Shown in pieces: positions 8,223-16,195 of a stretch of 64,000 nt of DNA. The DNA is taken from assembly GCF_003217515.1 (NCBI RefSeq), contig NZ_QJSX01000006.1:185989-249988 (forward strand). Direction: 5' to 3'. Position 1 is the first letter of the stretch; every line of letters begins with the position of its first letter. Under the pieces are notes generated by a model. The model was not told the DNA's origin and searched no databases. It saw nothing but the letters and a program-made list of their open reading frames with translations. Source of the DNA: Deinococcus yavapaiensis KR-236 (GTDB lineage: Bacteria; Deinococcota; Deinococci; Deinococcales; Deinococcaceae). Both the position numbers and the translations under genes were made by a program.

Positions 8223-8837
8223 TCACAGCGCGCCGCGAATGCGGTGCGTCAGCATGTCGAGCGCGGGCTCGTTGAGGCCGCCGTGCGGAATGATGACGTC
8301 GGCGTAACGCTTCGTCGGTTCCACGAACGTGAGGTGCATGGGCCGCACGAACTCCAGGTACTGCTGAATGACGCTTTCGGGGGTGCGTCCGCGCTCGGCG
8401 GTGTCGCGCTGCAAGCGGCGGATGAAGCGCACGTCCGCGTCGGCGTCCACGAAGACCTTGAGGTGCATCTTGTCGCGCACGCGAGGCTCGTACAGGGCGA
8501 AGAAGCCTTCGAGCACCACGACGGGCGCGGGCAGGATCGTCTTCGTGACGTCCGAGCGCGTGTGCTGCGCGAAGTCGTAGGTGGGCATCTCGATCGGGAC
8601 GCCGCTCGTGAGGGCGTCGAGTTGCGACAGCATGAGGTCCCAGTCGAAGGCGGCAGGATGATCGTAGTTCGTCTTGAGACGCGCTTCGAAAGGAATGTCG
8701 CTTTGGTCGCGGTAGTAATTGTCTTGGTTGAGGACCGCCGCGGCGCCCGTCTCGCCGACCGTGTCGATGACGCGGCGCGTGACGGTCGTCTTGCCGCTGC
8801 CCGAGCCGCCCGCGATGCCGATGACGAAAGGTTTCAA
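8223..8837 (-). CDS. udk: Uridine kinase
   Basis: 204 residues from TTG 8837; AGGAG lies 7 nt upstream on the minus strand. The P-loop GGSGSGKTT is near the N-terminus, followed by LNQDNYYRD, YDHPAAFDWDLM and the YDF/HTR segments typical of uridine/cytidine kinases. It phosphorylates uridine and cytidine with ATP or GTP in pyrimidine salvage. Length is normal for the family. It sits 18 nt downstream of the dehydrogenase homologue and is probably co-transcribed with it. Confidence 0.93.
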   Translation of the reverse strand: MKPFVIGIAGGSGSGKTTVTRRVIDTVGETGAAAVLNQDNYYRDQSDIPFEARLKTNYDHPAAFDWDLMLSQLDALTSGVPIEMPTYDFAQHTRSDVTKTILPAPVVVLEGFFALYEPRVRDKMHLKVFVDADADVRFIRRLQRDTAERGRTPESVIQQYLEFVRPMHLTFVEPTKRYADVIIPHGGLNEPALDMLTHRIRGAL

Positions 8838-8855
8838 ATCGATCTCCTGTTCACG

Positions 8856-9896
8856 TCAGTCGCCGCCCATGTGCGACAGCGACCCGATGAGGCGAATGCG
8901 GCGCAAGGCGAAGTCCCGCGCGACTTCGTGCGTGGCTCGGTGGTGCCGCACCGCTTCGGCACACACGTTCGCGACGTTCGCGTACACGCGCTCGGCCGCT
9001 TCCTCGGGAGCGACGCCGCTCGCGGCGGCGATGAGTCCGGCGGCGTTCACGACGAAGTCGGGCACGTAGACGATGCCCGCCTCCTTCACGAGGTCCTCGC
9101 CGCCGTGCGAAATCGGGAAGTGCTCGCCGCCGGCGATGATGCGCGCTTGCAACCGCGGAATGTCCGCGCGCCGAATCGAGCGGCCGAAGCCGCAAGGCGA
9201 GAAGATGTCGCTCGGCACGTCGAAGATCGCGTCGGCGTCCACGACAGTGGGATTGCCGTGGTCCTCGGCGAATTCGCGCGCCTTCTCCGGGCGTCGGTCG
9301 GCGATCGTGATGCGAGCGCCTTCTCGCAGCAGGTGCGTGCACAAGGCGCGCCCCACCGAGCCCATGCCGAGCACGGCGACGCGCACGCCCCGCAAGCTTT
9401 CCGAGCCGAGGTGCACGCGCGCCGCCGCCTTCATGCCGCGGTAGACGCCGTAGGCCGTCACGGCGGGCGTGTCCGTGTTCATGCCGAGGGTGTGCGTGGT
9501 TTCCTGCGCGGCGAAGGCGATGTCGGTGCCTGCCACGCCGACGTCTTCGGTCAGGACGAGCCGCCCGCCGAGCAGACGCACTTGGCGGCCGAGGGCGCGG
9601 AACAGCGCTTCACGTCCGTGCGTGTCGCGCTCCTCGCCGGGCGGTTCGATGAGGACGCACGCGCCGCCGCCCAAATTCAAGCCCGCCAACGCGGCCTTGA
9701 GGGTGAGCGACTCGCTGAGGTAAAGCGCGTCGGACACCGCGTCTTCCTCGTCGTACGGCATGAGGCGGCATCCTGCGATGGCCGGCCCGAGGACGGTGGA
9801 GTGCACGGCGAGGATGGCTCGTAGGCCGCTCGGCGCGTGGTGCGCGAGCGTGATGCTTTCGTGACCGCGCGCCTGCATTTGCTCGAACATCAGCAT
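8856..9896 (-). CDS. Glu/Leu/Phe/Val dehydrogenase homologue lacking the catalytic lysine
   Basis: 346 residues from ATG 9896 (GGAG 5 nt upstream). It aligns with leucine dehydrogenase along its length: TLKAALAGLNLGGG in the dimerisation/catalytic domain, LTEDVG with the conserved Asp118, LGMNTDTPAVTAYGV, and the NAD-binding VAVLGMGSVGRAL. The substrate-carboxylate lysine is kept (Lys67, equivalent to LeuDH Lys68), but the catalytic lysine (LeuDH Lys80) is Ala79; the codon at 9660-9662 reads GCG on the minus strand. Oxidative deamination would not be expected by the normal mechanism. It may be a regulator, bind a ligand, or catalyse something else. It leads an operon with udk. Confidence 0.85.
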   Translation of the reverse strand: MLMFEQMQARGHESITLAHHAPSGLRAILAVHSTVLGPAIAGCRLMPYDEEDAVSDALYLSESLTLKAALAGLNLGGGACVLIEPPGEERDTHGREALFRALGRQVRLLGGRLVLTEDVGVAGTDIAFAAQETTHTLGMNTDTPAVTAYGVYRGMKAAARVHLGSESLRGVRVAVLGMGSVGRALCTHLLREGARITIADRRPEKAREFAEDHGNPTVVDADAIFDVPSDIFSPCGFGRSIRRADIPRLQARIIAGGEHFPISHGGEDLVKEAGIVYVPDFVVNAAGLIAAASGVAPEEAAERVYANVANVCAEAVRHHRATHEVARDFALRRIRLIGSLSHMGGD

Positions 9897-10255
9897 GTTG
9901 CTCCAGACATGATCGGTTGCGTGTGCGGCGTCGCTTCGCGCGCCGCGCCGCCCTTCATCCTAGCAAAGGACGGCACCCGGCCGAATTTGAGAGTTGCGTG
10001 AAGTATTCGTGCACGAGTTCGGCGGCCGTGGTGTACAAATCAGGAAAGGTCCAAGGTGAAAACGACGCGATAGCGGCTTGTCAGAAAGGTGTAAGAGGGT
10101 CCTCCCATAAAATGCGTGCAGTGCGACAAAGATGAGAAAATGTTCTAAGATGGTGGCAAGGAAGGCAACGCGCGAATCACAAGGTCGCCAGCGGTGCGGC
10201 CTCGGGCGAGGCGAGCGCGGCGCGCCATCTTGAGGAAGGAATGAAAGGGGAACGC
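9897..10255 (+). other. Gene-free divergent promoter region
   Basis: About 360 nt between the minus-strand dehydrogenase and the plus-strand E3-binding protein. It is more AT-rich than its surroundings (for example 10080-10155) and holds the promoter candidate described at 10123-10151. I see no gene or RNA structure that I can support; small open frames here have no recognisable product. Confidence 0.5.
10123..10151 (+). promoter_or_regulatory. Candidate sigma-70-type promoter for the E3-binding-domain gene
   Basis: GCGACA (10123-10128), 17-nt spacer, TAAGAT (10146-10151). The start codon is about 100 nt downstream, so this transcript would have an ordinary leader. Confidence 0.4.
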
Positions 10256-11530
10256 ATGGAGATGATTGCACCGCTGGCCAAAGTGCTGGCCGAAGCGAAC
10301 GGAATCGATTGGCGCAAAATCCAGGGAACGGGCCAAGGCGGTCAAGTCGTGGAGGAGGATATCCTCAACTACCTGACGCGCGTCATGGAAGGCGACGAAG
10401 AACCGCCTGCCACGCCCGTCGATCCGCCGCCGCCCGATTGGGACGGCGACATGAACCAGTTGCCCGACATGGCGGCGCTTGCTGCCGCCGGCGTGGACAG
10501 CGACATCGCCAATTACGTCGCGACGGCCCGCAACGAAAGCGCGGACCTCGCGAGCGACGTCATGGACTTCGAGTTGGAACTCGACGACGACGACACCGAG
10601 GTGGCCGCCTCGCACGAAGAGCCGATCACTCCGCTCGACGACGAGCCCAGCGCACCGCCCGTCGTGGAACCGCCCGCCGCTCCGCCTGCCGCGAGTGCCG
10701 GCATCGCGGGAGGCTTGCTCTCCAGCTTGTACCGCAAGCCCGAGGTGCAAGCCAGCGCGCCCGCGCAACCCGAGCCCGAGCCGCAACCCGAGCCGATCGC
10801 GGCGAGTGCGCCCGCGCCCGTCTCCCAGCCGCAAGCCGCGCTTGCGGAACCCGAAGTGGTCGAGCAGGACGTCGTGGAGCCCGAAGTCGTAGAGGTCGCC
10901 CCGGCTGCCTCGATGCCCGTCGCACCCCCCGTCGCCGAGCCGCAAGTCGTGGAGCCCACGCCCGTTCCGGTCGCGCCGGTCGTCACGCCGCCCGTCGCCA
11001 CGCCCGTGTTCCAACCTGTCGTGGTGACCTCGCAGCCCGCTCCGGCGTACACACCTGCCGTCGCCGCGCCGATCTCCGGCAACTTCGTCACGCTGCGTCG
11101 CTCGTTCGGAGCGTACTCGCTCGTGCAAGCGGGCGAGCAACTCGGCGAGCACTTCGGTGGAGCGTCGGCGCCGCTCGCCGTGTTCGTTGCGCGTGCGGCC
11201 GCGCGCGCCCTCGGCACGCTCGGCTTGTCGAGCGTCGGGGTCTACTCCGTCGGTGACGAACTCACGGCGCTCGCGACGCCCAACCTCACGGGCCACTTCC
11301 GTGACGCCGTCGCCGACCTCGGACGGGCCCAGAGCGGCACCTCCAGCGACTTGATGGTCGTCGACGCCGGCGAACTCGGCCTCGACGAGATCACGGTCGC
11401 CTCGGGCGTGACCCTCTCGTTCGGCGAGGACGTCCTGACGCTGTCGGGCGCGGTGTCCGTCAAGCGCGGCGCGGCCTTCTTGCGTGAAGTCGCCGAGCTG
11501 CTCGAATCGCCGATTCGTCTGATGCTCTGA
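10256..11530 (+). CDS. Orphan E3-binding-domain protein with degenerate E2-like C-terminus
   Basis: 424 residues from ATG 10256 (AAGGGG 5 nt upstream); an ATG at 10241 is possible but its GGAAGGA is too close. Residues about 3-40 form a peripheral subunit-binding (E3-binding) domain of 2-oxoacid dehydrogenase E2 proteins: APLAKVLAEANGI, IQGTGQGG, VVEEDILNYL. A long acidic then Pro/Ala/Val-rich linker (roughly 45-275) follows. The last 150 residues (APLAVFVARAAARALGTLG) loosely resemble an E2 acyltransferase core but lack the HxxxDG catalytic motif, and there is no lipoyl domain. No E1, E2 or E3 gene is nearby. It may dock E3 or another partner; catalysis is unlikely. Confidence 0.75.
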   Translation: MEMIAPLAKVLAEANGIDWRKIQGTGQGGQVVEEDILNYLTRVMEGDEEPPATPVDPPPPDWDGDMNQLPDMAALAAAGVDSDIANYVATARNESADLASDVMDFELELDDDDTEVAASHEEPITPLDDEPSAPPVVEPPAAPPAASAGIAGGLLSSLYRKPEVQASAPAQPEPEPQPEPIAASAPAPVSQPQAALAEPEVVEQDVVEPEVVEVAPAASMPVAPPVAEPQVVEPTPVPVAPVVTPPVATPVFQPVVVTSQPAPAYTPAVAAPISGNFVTLRRSFGAYSLVQAGEQLGEHFGGASAPLAVFVARAAARALGTLGLSSVGVYSVGDELTALATPNLTGHFRDAVADLGRAQSGTSSDLMVVDAGELGLDEITVASGVTLSFGEDVLTLSGAVSVKRGAAFLREVAELLESPIRLML

Positions 11531-11561
11531 AGCGTTCACCCGAAAAGCTTTAGTACACTGG

Positions 11562-11594
11562 GGCACGGTGCCGCGCGCACCGTGCCTTTCTTTT
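11562..11594 (+). terminator. Hairpin in front of purA, terminator or attenuator
   Basis: Perfect 10-bp stem (11562-11571 with 11577-11586), 5-nt loop, then TTTCTTTT. It ends the upstream gene. A -10-like TACACT at 11554-11559 could place a start inside the stem, so the hairpin may also affect purA. Confidence 0.7.
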
Positions 11595-11622
11595 GAGGCC
11601 GAGCCGCGCGGCGAGGAGGAAT

Positions 11623-12837
11623 ATGCCGGGAATCGCGATCATCGGCGCTCAGTGGGGCGACGAAGGCAAAGGCAAGATCACCGACTTTCTCGCGCCGAAA
11701 GCGCACTTCGTCGCGCGTTACCAAGGAGGCGCGAACGCCGGGCACACCGTCACGGCGCGCGGCCAAACGTTCAAGCTCAACTTGCTGCCAAGCGGGGTGC
11801 TGCACGAAGGCGTCGTGAGCATCCTCGGAGACGGCATGGTGATCGATCCTTGGAAGTTCGTGGAGGAACGCGCGAGCCTGCTGGCCGCCGGCCTCACGCC
11901 GGAACTTCGCATCTCGGACCGAGCGCACCTCGTGCTGCCGCACCACAAGTTCGTGGACGGCCGCAAGAACTTCGTCGGCACCACCGGGCGCGGCATCGGC
12001 CCCGCGTACGCCGACCGCTCGCGTCGCGTCGGATTGCGGTTCGGGGACTTGCTGAGCGACGACGTGCTGAGGGAGCGGTTGGAGCGGTTGCTGGAAGCCA
12101 AGCCGAACTCCACGCGCGACGCGGGCTGGACGAGCGCCGAAGGCGCCTTCGACAGCCTGACCGAGATGCGCGAGCAAGTCCTGCCGTTCGTGGCGGATAC
12201 GGGCACCCAACTGCGTCAAGCCGTCAAGGAAGGCCGTAACGTCCTCTTCGAAGGCGCGCAGGCGACGTTGCTGGACCTCAACTACGGCACGTACCCCTTC
12301 GTGACGAGCAGCCATCCCACGGTCGGCGGCATCCTCGTCGGGGCAGGCGTGAACCACAAGGCCGTGAGCAAGGCGTACGGCGTCGCCAAGGCATTCAACA
12401 CCCGCGTCGGCCACGGACCGTTCGTGACGGAAGTCTTCGGAGAAATGGAGCACCGTCTGCGCGGCGACGGCTCGCAGCCTTGGGACGAGTTCGGCACGAC
12501 GACGGGCCGCGCTCGCCGCGTCGGCTGGCTGGACTTGGAGTTGCTGCGCTACGCGGTCGACGTCAACGGCTTCGACGGTCTGGTCATCAACAAGATGGAC
12601 GTCCTCGCGGGGCTGGAGACGGTGAAGGTGTGCGTGCGTTACGACGAAGCGGGCGAGCCCGTCTACCGAGAGATGCCAGGCTGGGCGACGACCGAGGGCG
12701 CGACGTCGCGCGACACGTTGCCGAAAGAGGCGCAAGCGTACCTGGACCTCATCGAGCAGGAGACGAATTGCCCGGTGGTGATCTTCTCGTGCGGCCCGGA
12801 GCGCGAAAAGACCTACGGCGCCGTCGACTGGTCGTGA
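11623..12837 (+). CDS. purA: Adenylosuccinate synthetase
   Basis: 404 residues from ATG 11623, 2 nt after GAGGAGGA (11613-11620). The N-terminus carries the GTP-binding IGAQWGDEGKGKITDFL and the IMP-binding GGANAGHT. Further landmarks are TTGRGIGPAYADR, LFEGAQATLLDLNYGTYPFVTSS and GTTTGRARRVGWLDL. It catalyses IMP + Asp + GTP to adenylosuccinate, the committed step to AMP. A little shorter than the E. coli enzyme (about 430). It follows a strong intrinsic terminator at close range, so it likely has its own promoter. Confidence 0.96.
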   Translation: MPGIAIIGAQWGDEGKGKITDFLAPKAHFVARYQGGANAGHTVTARGQTFKLNLLPSGVLHEGVVSILGDGMVIDPWKFVEERASLLAAGLTPELRISDRAHLVLPHHKFVDGRKNFVGTTGRGIGPAYADRSRRVGLRFGDLLSDDVLRERLERLLEAKPNSTRDAGWTSAEGAFDSLTEMREQVLPFVADTGTQLRQAVKEGRNVLFEGAQATLLDLNYGTYPFVTSSHPTVGGILVGAGVNHKAVSKAYGVAKAFNTRVGHGPFVTEVFGEMEHRLRGDGSQPWDEFGTTTGRARRVGWLDLELLRYAVDVNGFDGLVINKMDVLAGLETVKVCVRYDEAGEPVYREMPGWATTEGATSRDTLPKEAQAYLDLIEQETNCPVVIFSCGPEREKTYGAVDWS

Positions 12838-12981
12838 CTCGGGCTTCGGCTGCAAACAAATCGGAACCCCTTACACAATCATAAGATTCTGGCGGAACTC
12901 AGACAGTTTAGGTAAGATGGCGCTCCTACACTGACCCCCATCGCACGAGCGGCCTTCCGCCATGCGCTCCCGGAGGTCACC

Positions 12982-13644
12982 GTGCTCATCGAACGATCAA
13001 TACCAACAGGACAGGTGGACGTGGACGAAATCGATCAAATGCGGGACAGTGACACCCTGCCCGACGAGCACATCAAGACTTCCGGTCTCGCCGACCTCAC
13101 GGACGAGTGGCTCACCATCATCGGCGAGGACCCCGACCGGGAAGGCTTGCTCAAGACGCCCAAACGCGTCGAGAAAGCGTGGCAGTTCATCACCTCGGGC
13201 TACCGCATGGACTTGCAGGAAGTCGCGAACGACGCGGTCTTCGCGGCCGAAGGCTCGGAGATGGTCATCGTGAAGGACATCGAGTTCTACTCCATGTGCG
13301 AACACCACATGCTGCCCTTCTTCGGGCGCGCGCACATCGGCTACATTCCGAACGGCAAGATTCTTGGCCTCAGCAAGTTCGCGCGCATCACCGACATGTT
13401 CGCGCGAAGGTTGCAAGTCCAAGAGCGCGTCACCACTCAAATCGCCGAGGCGATTCAGGAACTCCTGCAACCGCTCGGAACGGCCGTGGTGCTCGAAGGC
13501 GTGCACCTTTGCATGGCGATGCGCGGCGTGGAGAAGCAACACTCGTCCACGACCACCTTGGCGATGCGCGGCGCGTTCAAGGACGACGCGCGCACGCGCG
13601 CCGAGTTCATGACGGCGATTCGCCAGCGTTCCGTCACGCTGTAA
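12982..13644 (+). CDS. folE: GTP cyclohydrolase I
   Basis: 220 residues from GTG 12982 with GGAGGT (12972-12977) 4 nt upstream. The catalytic zinc site is clear: MCEHHMLPF (Cys and His) and the later HLCMAMRGV (Cys). The motif GLSKFARI and the C-terminal STTTLAMRGAF are also standard. The enzyme converts GTP to dihydroneopterin triphosphate for folate and other pterins. The first 40 residues are a non-conserved, acidic extension. The 144 nt upstream probably hold its promoter, but no consensus pair stands out. Confidence 0.96.
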   Translation: MLIERSIPTGQVDVDEIDQMRDSDTLPDEHIKTSGLADLTDEWLTIIGEDPDREGLLKTPKRVEKAWQFITSGYRMDLQEVANDAVFAAEGSEMVIVKDIEFYSMCEHHMLPFFGRAHIGYIPNGKILGLSKFARITDMFARRLQVQERVTTQIAEAIQELLQPLGTAVVLEGVHLCMAMRGVEKQHSSTTTLAMRGAFKDDARTRAEFMTAIRQRSVTL

Positions 13645-13668
13645 CGTTCTCCGTGCGACGCTAGAAGC

Positions 13669-14562
13669 GTGACGCCTCTCAATTCCACCCTCACGGCAGT
13701 GCCCGGCTTTCGAGTCGGGCACTGGACGCATCTCGAAGCAAAGACAGGTTGCACGGTCGTGCTGTGTCCACCCGTAGGCGCCGTCGCGTCCGCGTCTTTT
13801 CTGGGACCGTCGCCCGGCACGCGCGAAGGCGTTCTGCTCGCGCCCGACAAGAAGATCGAACGCATCCACGCCGTGCTCCTCACGGGCGGGAGCGCCTTCG
13901 GCCTGAGCGCCGCGACGGGTGTCGTACGCTTTCTCGAAGAGCAAGGCGTCGGGCATCCCACACCCGCCGCCAAGGTGCCGCTCGTCGCGAGCGCCGTCGT
14001 GTACGACCTTCTCGTCGGAGATTCGAAAGTCAGGCCGGGCGAAGCGCAAGGCTACGAGGCGGCGAGCACCGCGACGACCGACCCCGTGCCGATTGGCTTG
14101 GTCGGTGCGGGAACGGGCACGACCGCCGGGAAGTACGGGCCGCCCGAAACGATCGCGCGCGGCGGGCTCGGCTCTTCGTACGTGGCGCGCGGCGGAGCGA
14201 GCGTGGGGTGCGTCGCCGTCGTCAATCCTATCGGCGACGTCGTCGGGCCGAGCGGCGAAGTGCTCGCCGGACCGGGAACGGGCGTGCACGGCCCCATCGG
14301 GACCAAGGCCGCCGAGGTGACGAACACGACCCTGCTCGTTCTCGCCACGTCGCACGCCGTGACGAAGCCCGAAGCGAAACGCTTCGCGGACGCCGCCCAA
14401 GCGGCCCTCGCCCGCGTCATCCGACCTTCCCACACGCCCTTCGACGGAGACGCCGCCTTCTTCCTCTCGTCGGCCGACCTTCCGGCGGCCGACGCCCTGC
14501 TGATGACGGCGCTCGTGCAAGACGCCGTTCAGGAAGCGGTGTGGAGCGCCATCGAGCGTTGA
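13669..14562 (+). CDS. P1 family (S58, DmpA-type) peptidase
   Basis: 297 residues from GTG 13669, 24 nt after folE. The order of motifs fits P1 peptidases: VPGFRVGHWT, GCTVVLCP, LTGGSAFGLSAATGV, GTGTTAGKYG, and the self-cleavage site TNTTLLVLATSHAVTKPEAKRFA, where a Thr after Asn would become the N-terminal nucleophile. Members are Ntn-fold aminopeptidases cleaving D- or beta-amino acid peptides; substrate cannot be told from sequence. It may share a transcript with folE. Confidence 0.88.
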   Translation: MTPLNSTLTAVPGFRVGHWTHLEAKTGCTVVLCPPVGAVASASFLGPSPGTREGVLLAPDKKIERIHAVLLTGGSAFGLSAATGVVRFLEEQGVGHPTPAAKVPLVASAVVYDLLVGDSKVRPGEAQGYEAASTATTDPVPIGLVGAGTGTTAGKYGPPETIARGGLGSSYVARGGASVGCVAVVNPIGDVVGPSGEVLAGPGTGVHGPIGTKAAEVTNTTLLVLATSHAVTKPEAKRFADAAQAALARVIRPSHTPFDGDAAFFLSSADLPAADALLMTALVQDAVQEAVWSAIER

Positions 14563-14936
14563 CGTCCGCGTGGGCTTCCCTCGGGCTTCGCCGTGCACGA
14601 AGGAAGTCTGGTCAGGCATTGAAGTCCATGCGCGCCGGTTCCCGTGTCACGCCTGCGCTCGCCTACATCGCCTACAGCTCATTCACCCAAGGCGCCGCCT
14701 CCGCTTTCCTAAGCGTCCACGCGGACGTCTCGCACCCCGTCGAAACGAGGTCGGCACCTTGAACTTCGTCCTGCCCGGCGAGGGCATGCTTCCCAGCGCC
14801 ATGCTGCTCGAGGACGGCGGGAGAGGCGAGCGCTCCGCTCGAAGCGCTTCTCGGCGGGCTTGGACTCGAACCAAGGAGCTCGCCGTTGTCCTGCACTCGA
14901 CGATCTCGCGGGCGAGCGCCCGCGACCTCGATGCTC
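14563..14936 (+). other. Gene-free stretch with decayed-looking sequence
   Basis: About 374 nt between a plus-strand peptidase and a minus-strand flavoprotein. Six frames contain short open stretches but none with a recognisable family. It includes a tRNA T-arm-like hairpin on the minus strand (14859-14875) and a GC-rich hairpin (14906-14925) that could help end the minus-strand gene. It reads like remnant DNA, but its origin is not clear. Confidence 0.45.
14859..14875 (-). other. Isolated tRNA T-arm-like hairpin
   Basis: On the minus strand CTTGG-TTCGAGT-CCAAG forms a perfect 5-bp stem with a canonical 7-nt T-loop. No matching acceptor 5' strand, D-arm or anticodon arm was found within 90 nt, so it is not a tRNA gene. 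It could be a tRNA remnant or chance. Confidence 0.3.
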
Positions 14937-15878
14937 CTAGCCTTCGCGAGGCAACTTCGGAAGCCGCAGAGCCTCGGGGTACAGAACGTGGTTGGCCGCT
15001 TGGGCCGCCTGCGCGCCTTCGTGCACGGCCGTCGCGACTTGATGCCCGTGCTTGTTCGACACGTCTCCCGCCGCGAAGAAGCACTCCAAGTTCGTCTGGT
15101 TCTTCTCGTTGATGCGTACGTGTCCGTTCGAAGCGAGGTTGACGCCGAGTTCGCTCAGCGGCGCCGTGTTGGGGTCGCTGCCGTACAAGCTGAACACGAG
15201 GTCCACGTCGAGACTGGACCCGTCGCGGAGGGAGACTCCGCACACCCCGTCCTCGGCGAGATTCACGCGCCGTACCACGCCACGCTTGACTTCGATGCCG
15301 CGTCGCCGCAACTTGCGCTCCACGGTGGGGGAGAGGGCGTTGCTCGCCGGGTCCACGAGCATCGTCAGGTCGCGCGAATACGTCAGGAACTGCAGCACCG
15401 TCCCAGCGGCCTTGTCGTCGTTACCGAGCAGCAGCACGCGGCGTTCCAGGCAGCGCCACCCGTCACACACAATGCACCAGAACAGCTGCTTGCCGACGAG
15501 GCGCCGCGCCCCCGGAAAGGTCGGCCAGCGATCGCGCACGCCCGCCGCCCAGATGACCGTCGAGGCGAGCAACTCGCCGTCCGGCATATCGAGCGCCAAT
15601 CCGCCGGAAGCCTGACGAACGCGCGTCACCTCGCCGTCCCGAAAAGCCACGCCGAAGCGCGCCGCTTGCCGTACGCCGAGGTCGTGCAGCTTTCGCGCGT
15701 TCACGCCGTTTGGAAAGCCGAGGTAATTCTCGTTCGTCTGTCCGTACGTCCAGCGGCCCAACCCGCTGTCCACGACGAGGGTACGGCGCCGAAAGCGCCC
15801 CATGTACACGGCGGCGCTGAGGCCCGCCGGTCCGCCCCCGACAATCACGCAATCCCACCGTTCGTCCGTCGATTTCAC
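14937..15878 (-). CDS. NAD(P)/FAD-dependent oxidoreductase, thioredoxin-reductase-like
   Basis: 313 residues from GTG 15878. The N-terminal FAD site is VIVGGGPAGLSAAVYMGRF. A CxxC redox pair appears as FWCIVCDG at the position of the TrxR CAxCDG site, and the C-terminal FAD motif is FFAAGDVSNKHGHQVATAV. The NAD(P) site reads VLLLGNDDKAAG rather than the usual GGGDSA. It is therefore a TrxB-family disulfide reductase or relative; the partner (thioredoxin, glutaredoxin-like or other) is unknown. No thioredoxin gene is adjacent. Confidence 0.87.
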   Translation of the reverse strand: MKSTDERWDCVIVGGGPAGLSAAVYMGRFRRRTLVVDSGLGRWTYGQTNENYLGFPNGVNARKLHDLGVRQAARFGVAFRDGEVTRVRQASGGLALDMPDGELLASTVIWAAGVRDRWPTFPGARRLVGKQLFWCIVCDGWRCLERRVLLLGNDDKAAGTVLQFLTYSRDLTMLVDPASNALSPTVERKLRRRGIEVKRGVVRRVNLAEDGVCGVSLRDGSSLDVDLVFSLYGSDPNTAPLSELGVNLASNGHVRINEKNQTNLECFFAAGDVSNKHGHQVATAVHEGAQAAQAANHVLYPEALRLPKLPREG

Positions 15879-15891
15879 GAAGCGCAGTACA
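15879..15891 (-). promoter_or_regulatory. -10-like element for leaderless flavoprotein gene
   Basis: On the minus strand TGTACT (plus 15886-15891) lies 7 nt before the GTG start; no ribosome-binding site is visible. Confidence 0.45.
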
Positions 15892-16183
15892 GCCGACGCG
15901 GAACGACGCGATTGTGGTTCGTCCGCACTGTGAAGCGCGCGTCAAGACGAGGGCGCCCCTCGCGCGAGTGGGACCCCCACGCCCTCGTCGAGTCCCGATT
16001 GCTTCACCACGTGACGCTCCTCCTGGCGCAGGATATCTTCGATCTCGGCGTCTCCGCTCGGTCGAAGCGCGGCTCCTCCACCGAGTCGGAGGTGAATTCC
16101 GGCCTTCCAAGACTTGGCGCGGGGTAAGCCATCTCACGAGGTTCGTGCGCCTTATGGCAGACGCGGTTCCTCCGAGTGCGCTT

Positions 16184-16195
16184 CACAATGCGGGC
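16184..16195 (+). promoter_or_regulatory. -10-like element for leaderless GNAT gene
   Basis: CACAAT (16184-16189) is 6 nt upstream of the ATG at 16196; no Shine-Dalgarno sequence is visible. Confidence 0.4.

Larger units (their letters stand above)
15879..16195 (+). other. Gene-free divergent region
   Basis: About 317 nt between the minus-strand flavoprotein and the plus-strand acetyltransferase. It contains the two start-proximal -10-like elements at its ends. The middle has open frames on both strands but no recognised protein, RNA or repeat. Confidence 0.5.

Noticed and set aside
9960..10271. 103-codon minus-strand open frame in the gene-free region
   Set aside because: No homology pattern, no start signal, and it overlaps the start of the E3-binding-domain gene.
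14830..14936. Complete tRNA gene on the minus strand
   Set aside because: Only the T-arm fits. The acceptor 5' strand, D-arm and anticodon stem do not pair, so it was kept only as a T-arm-like motif.
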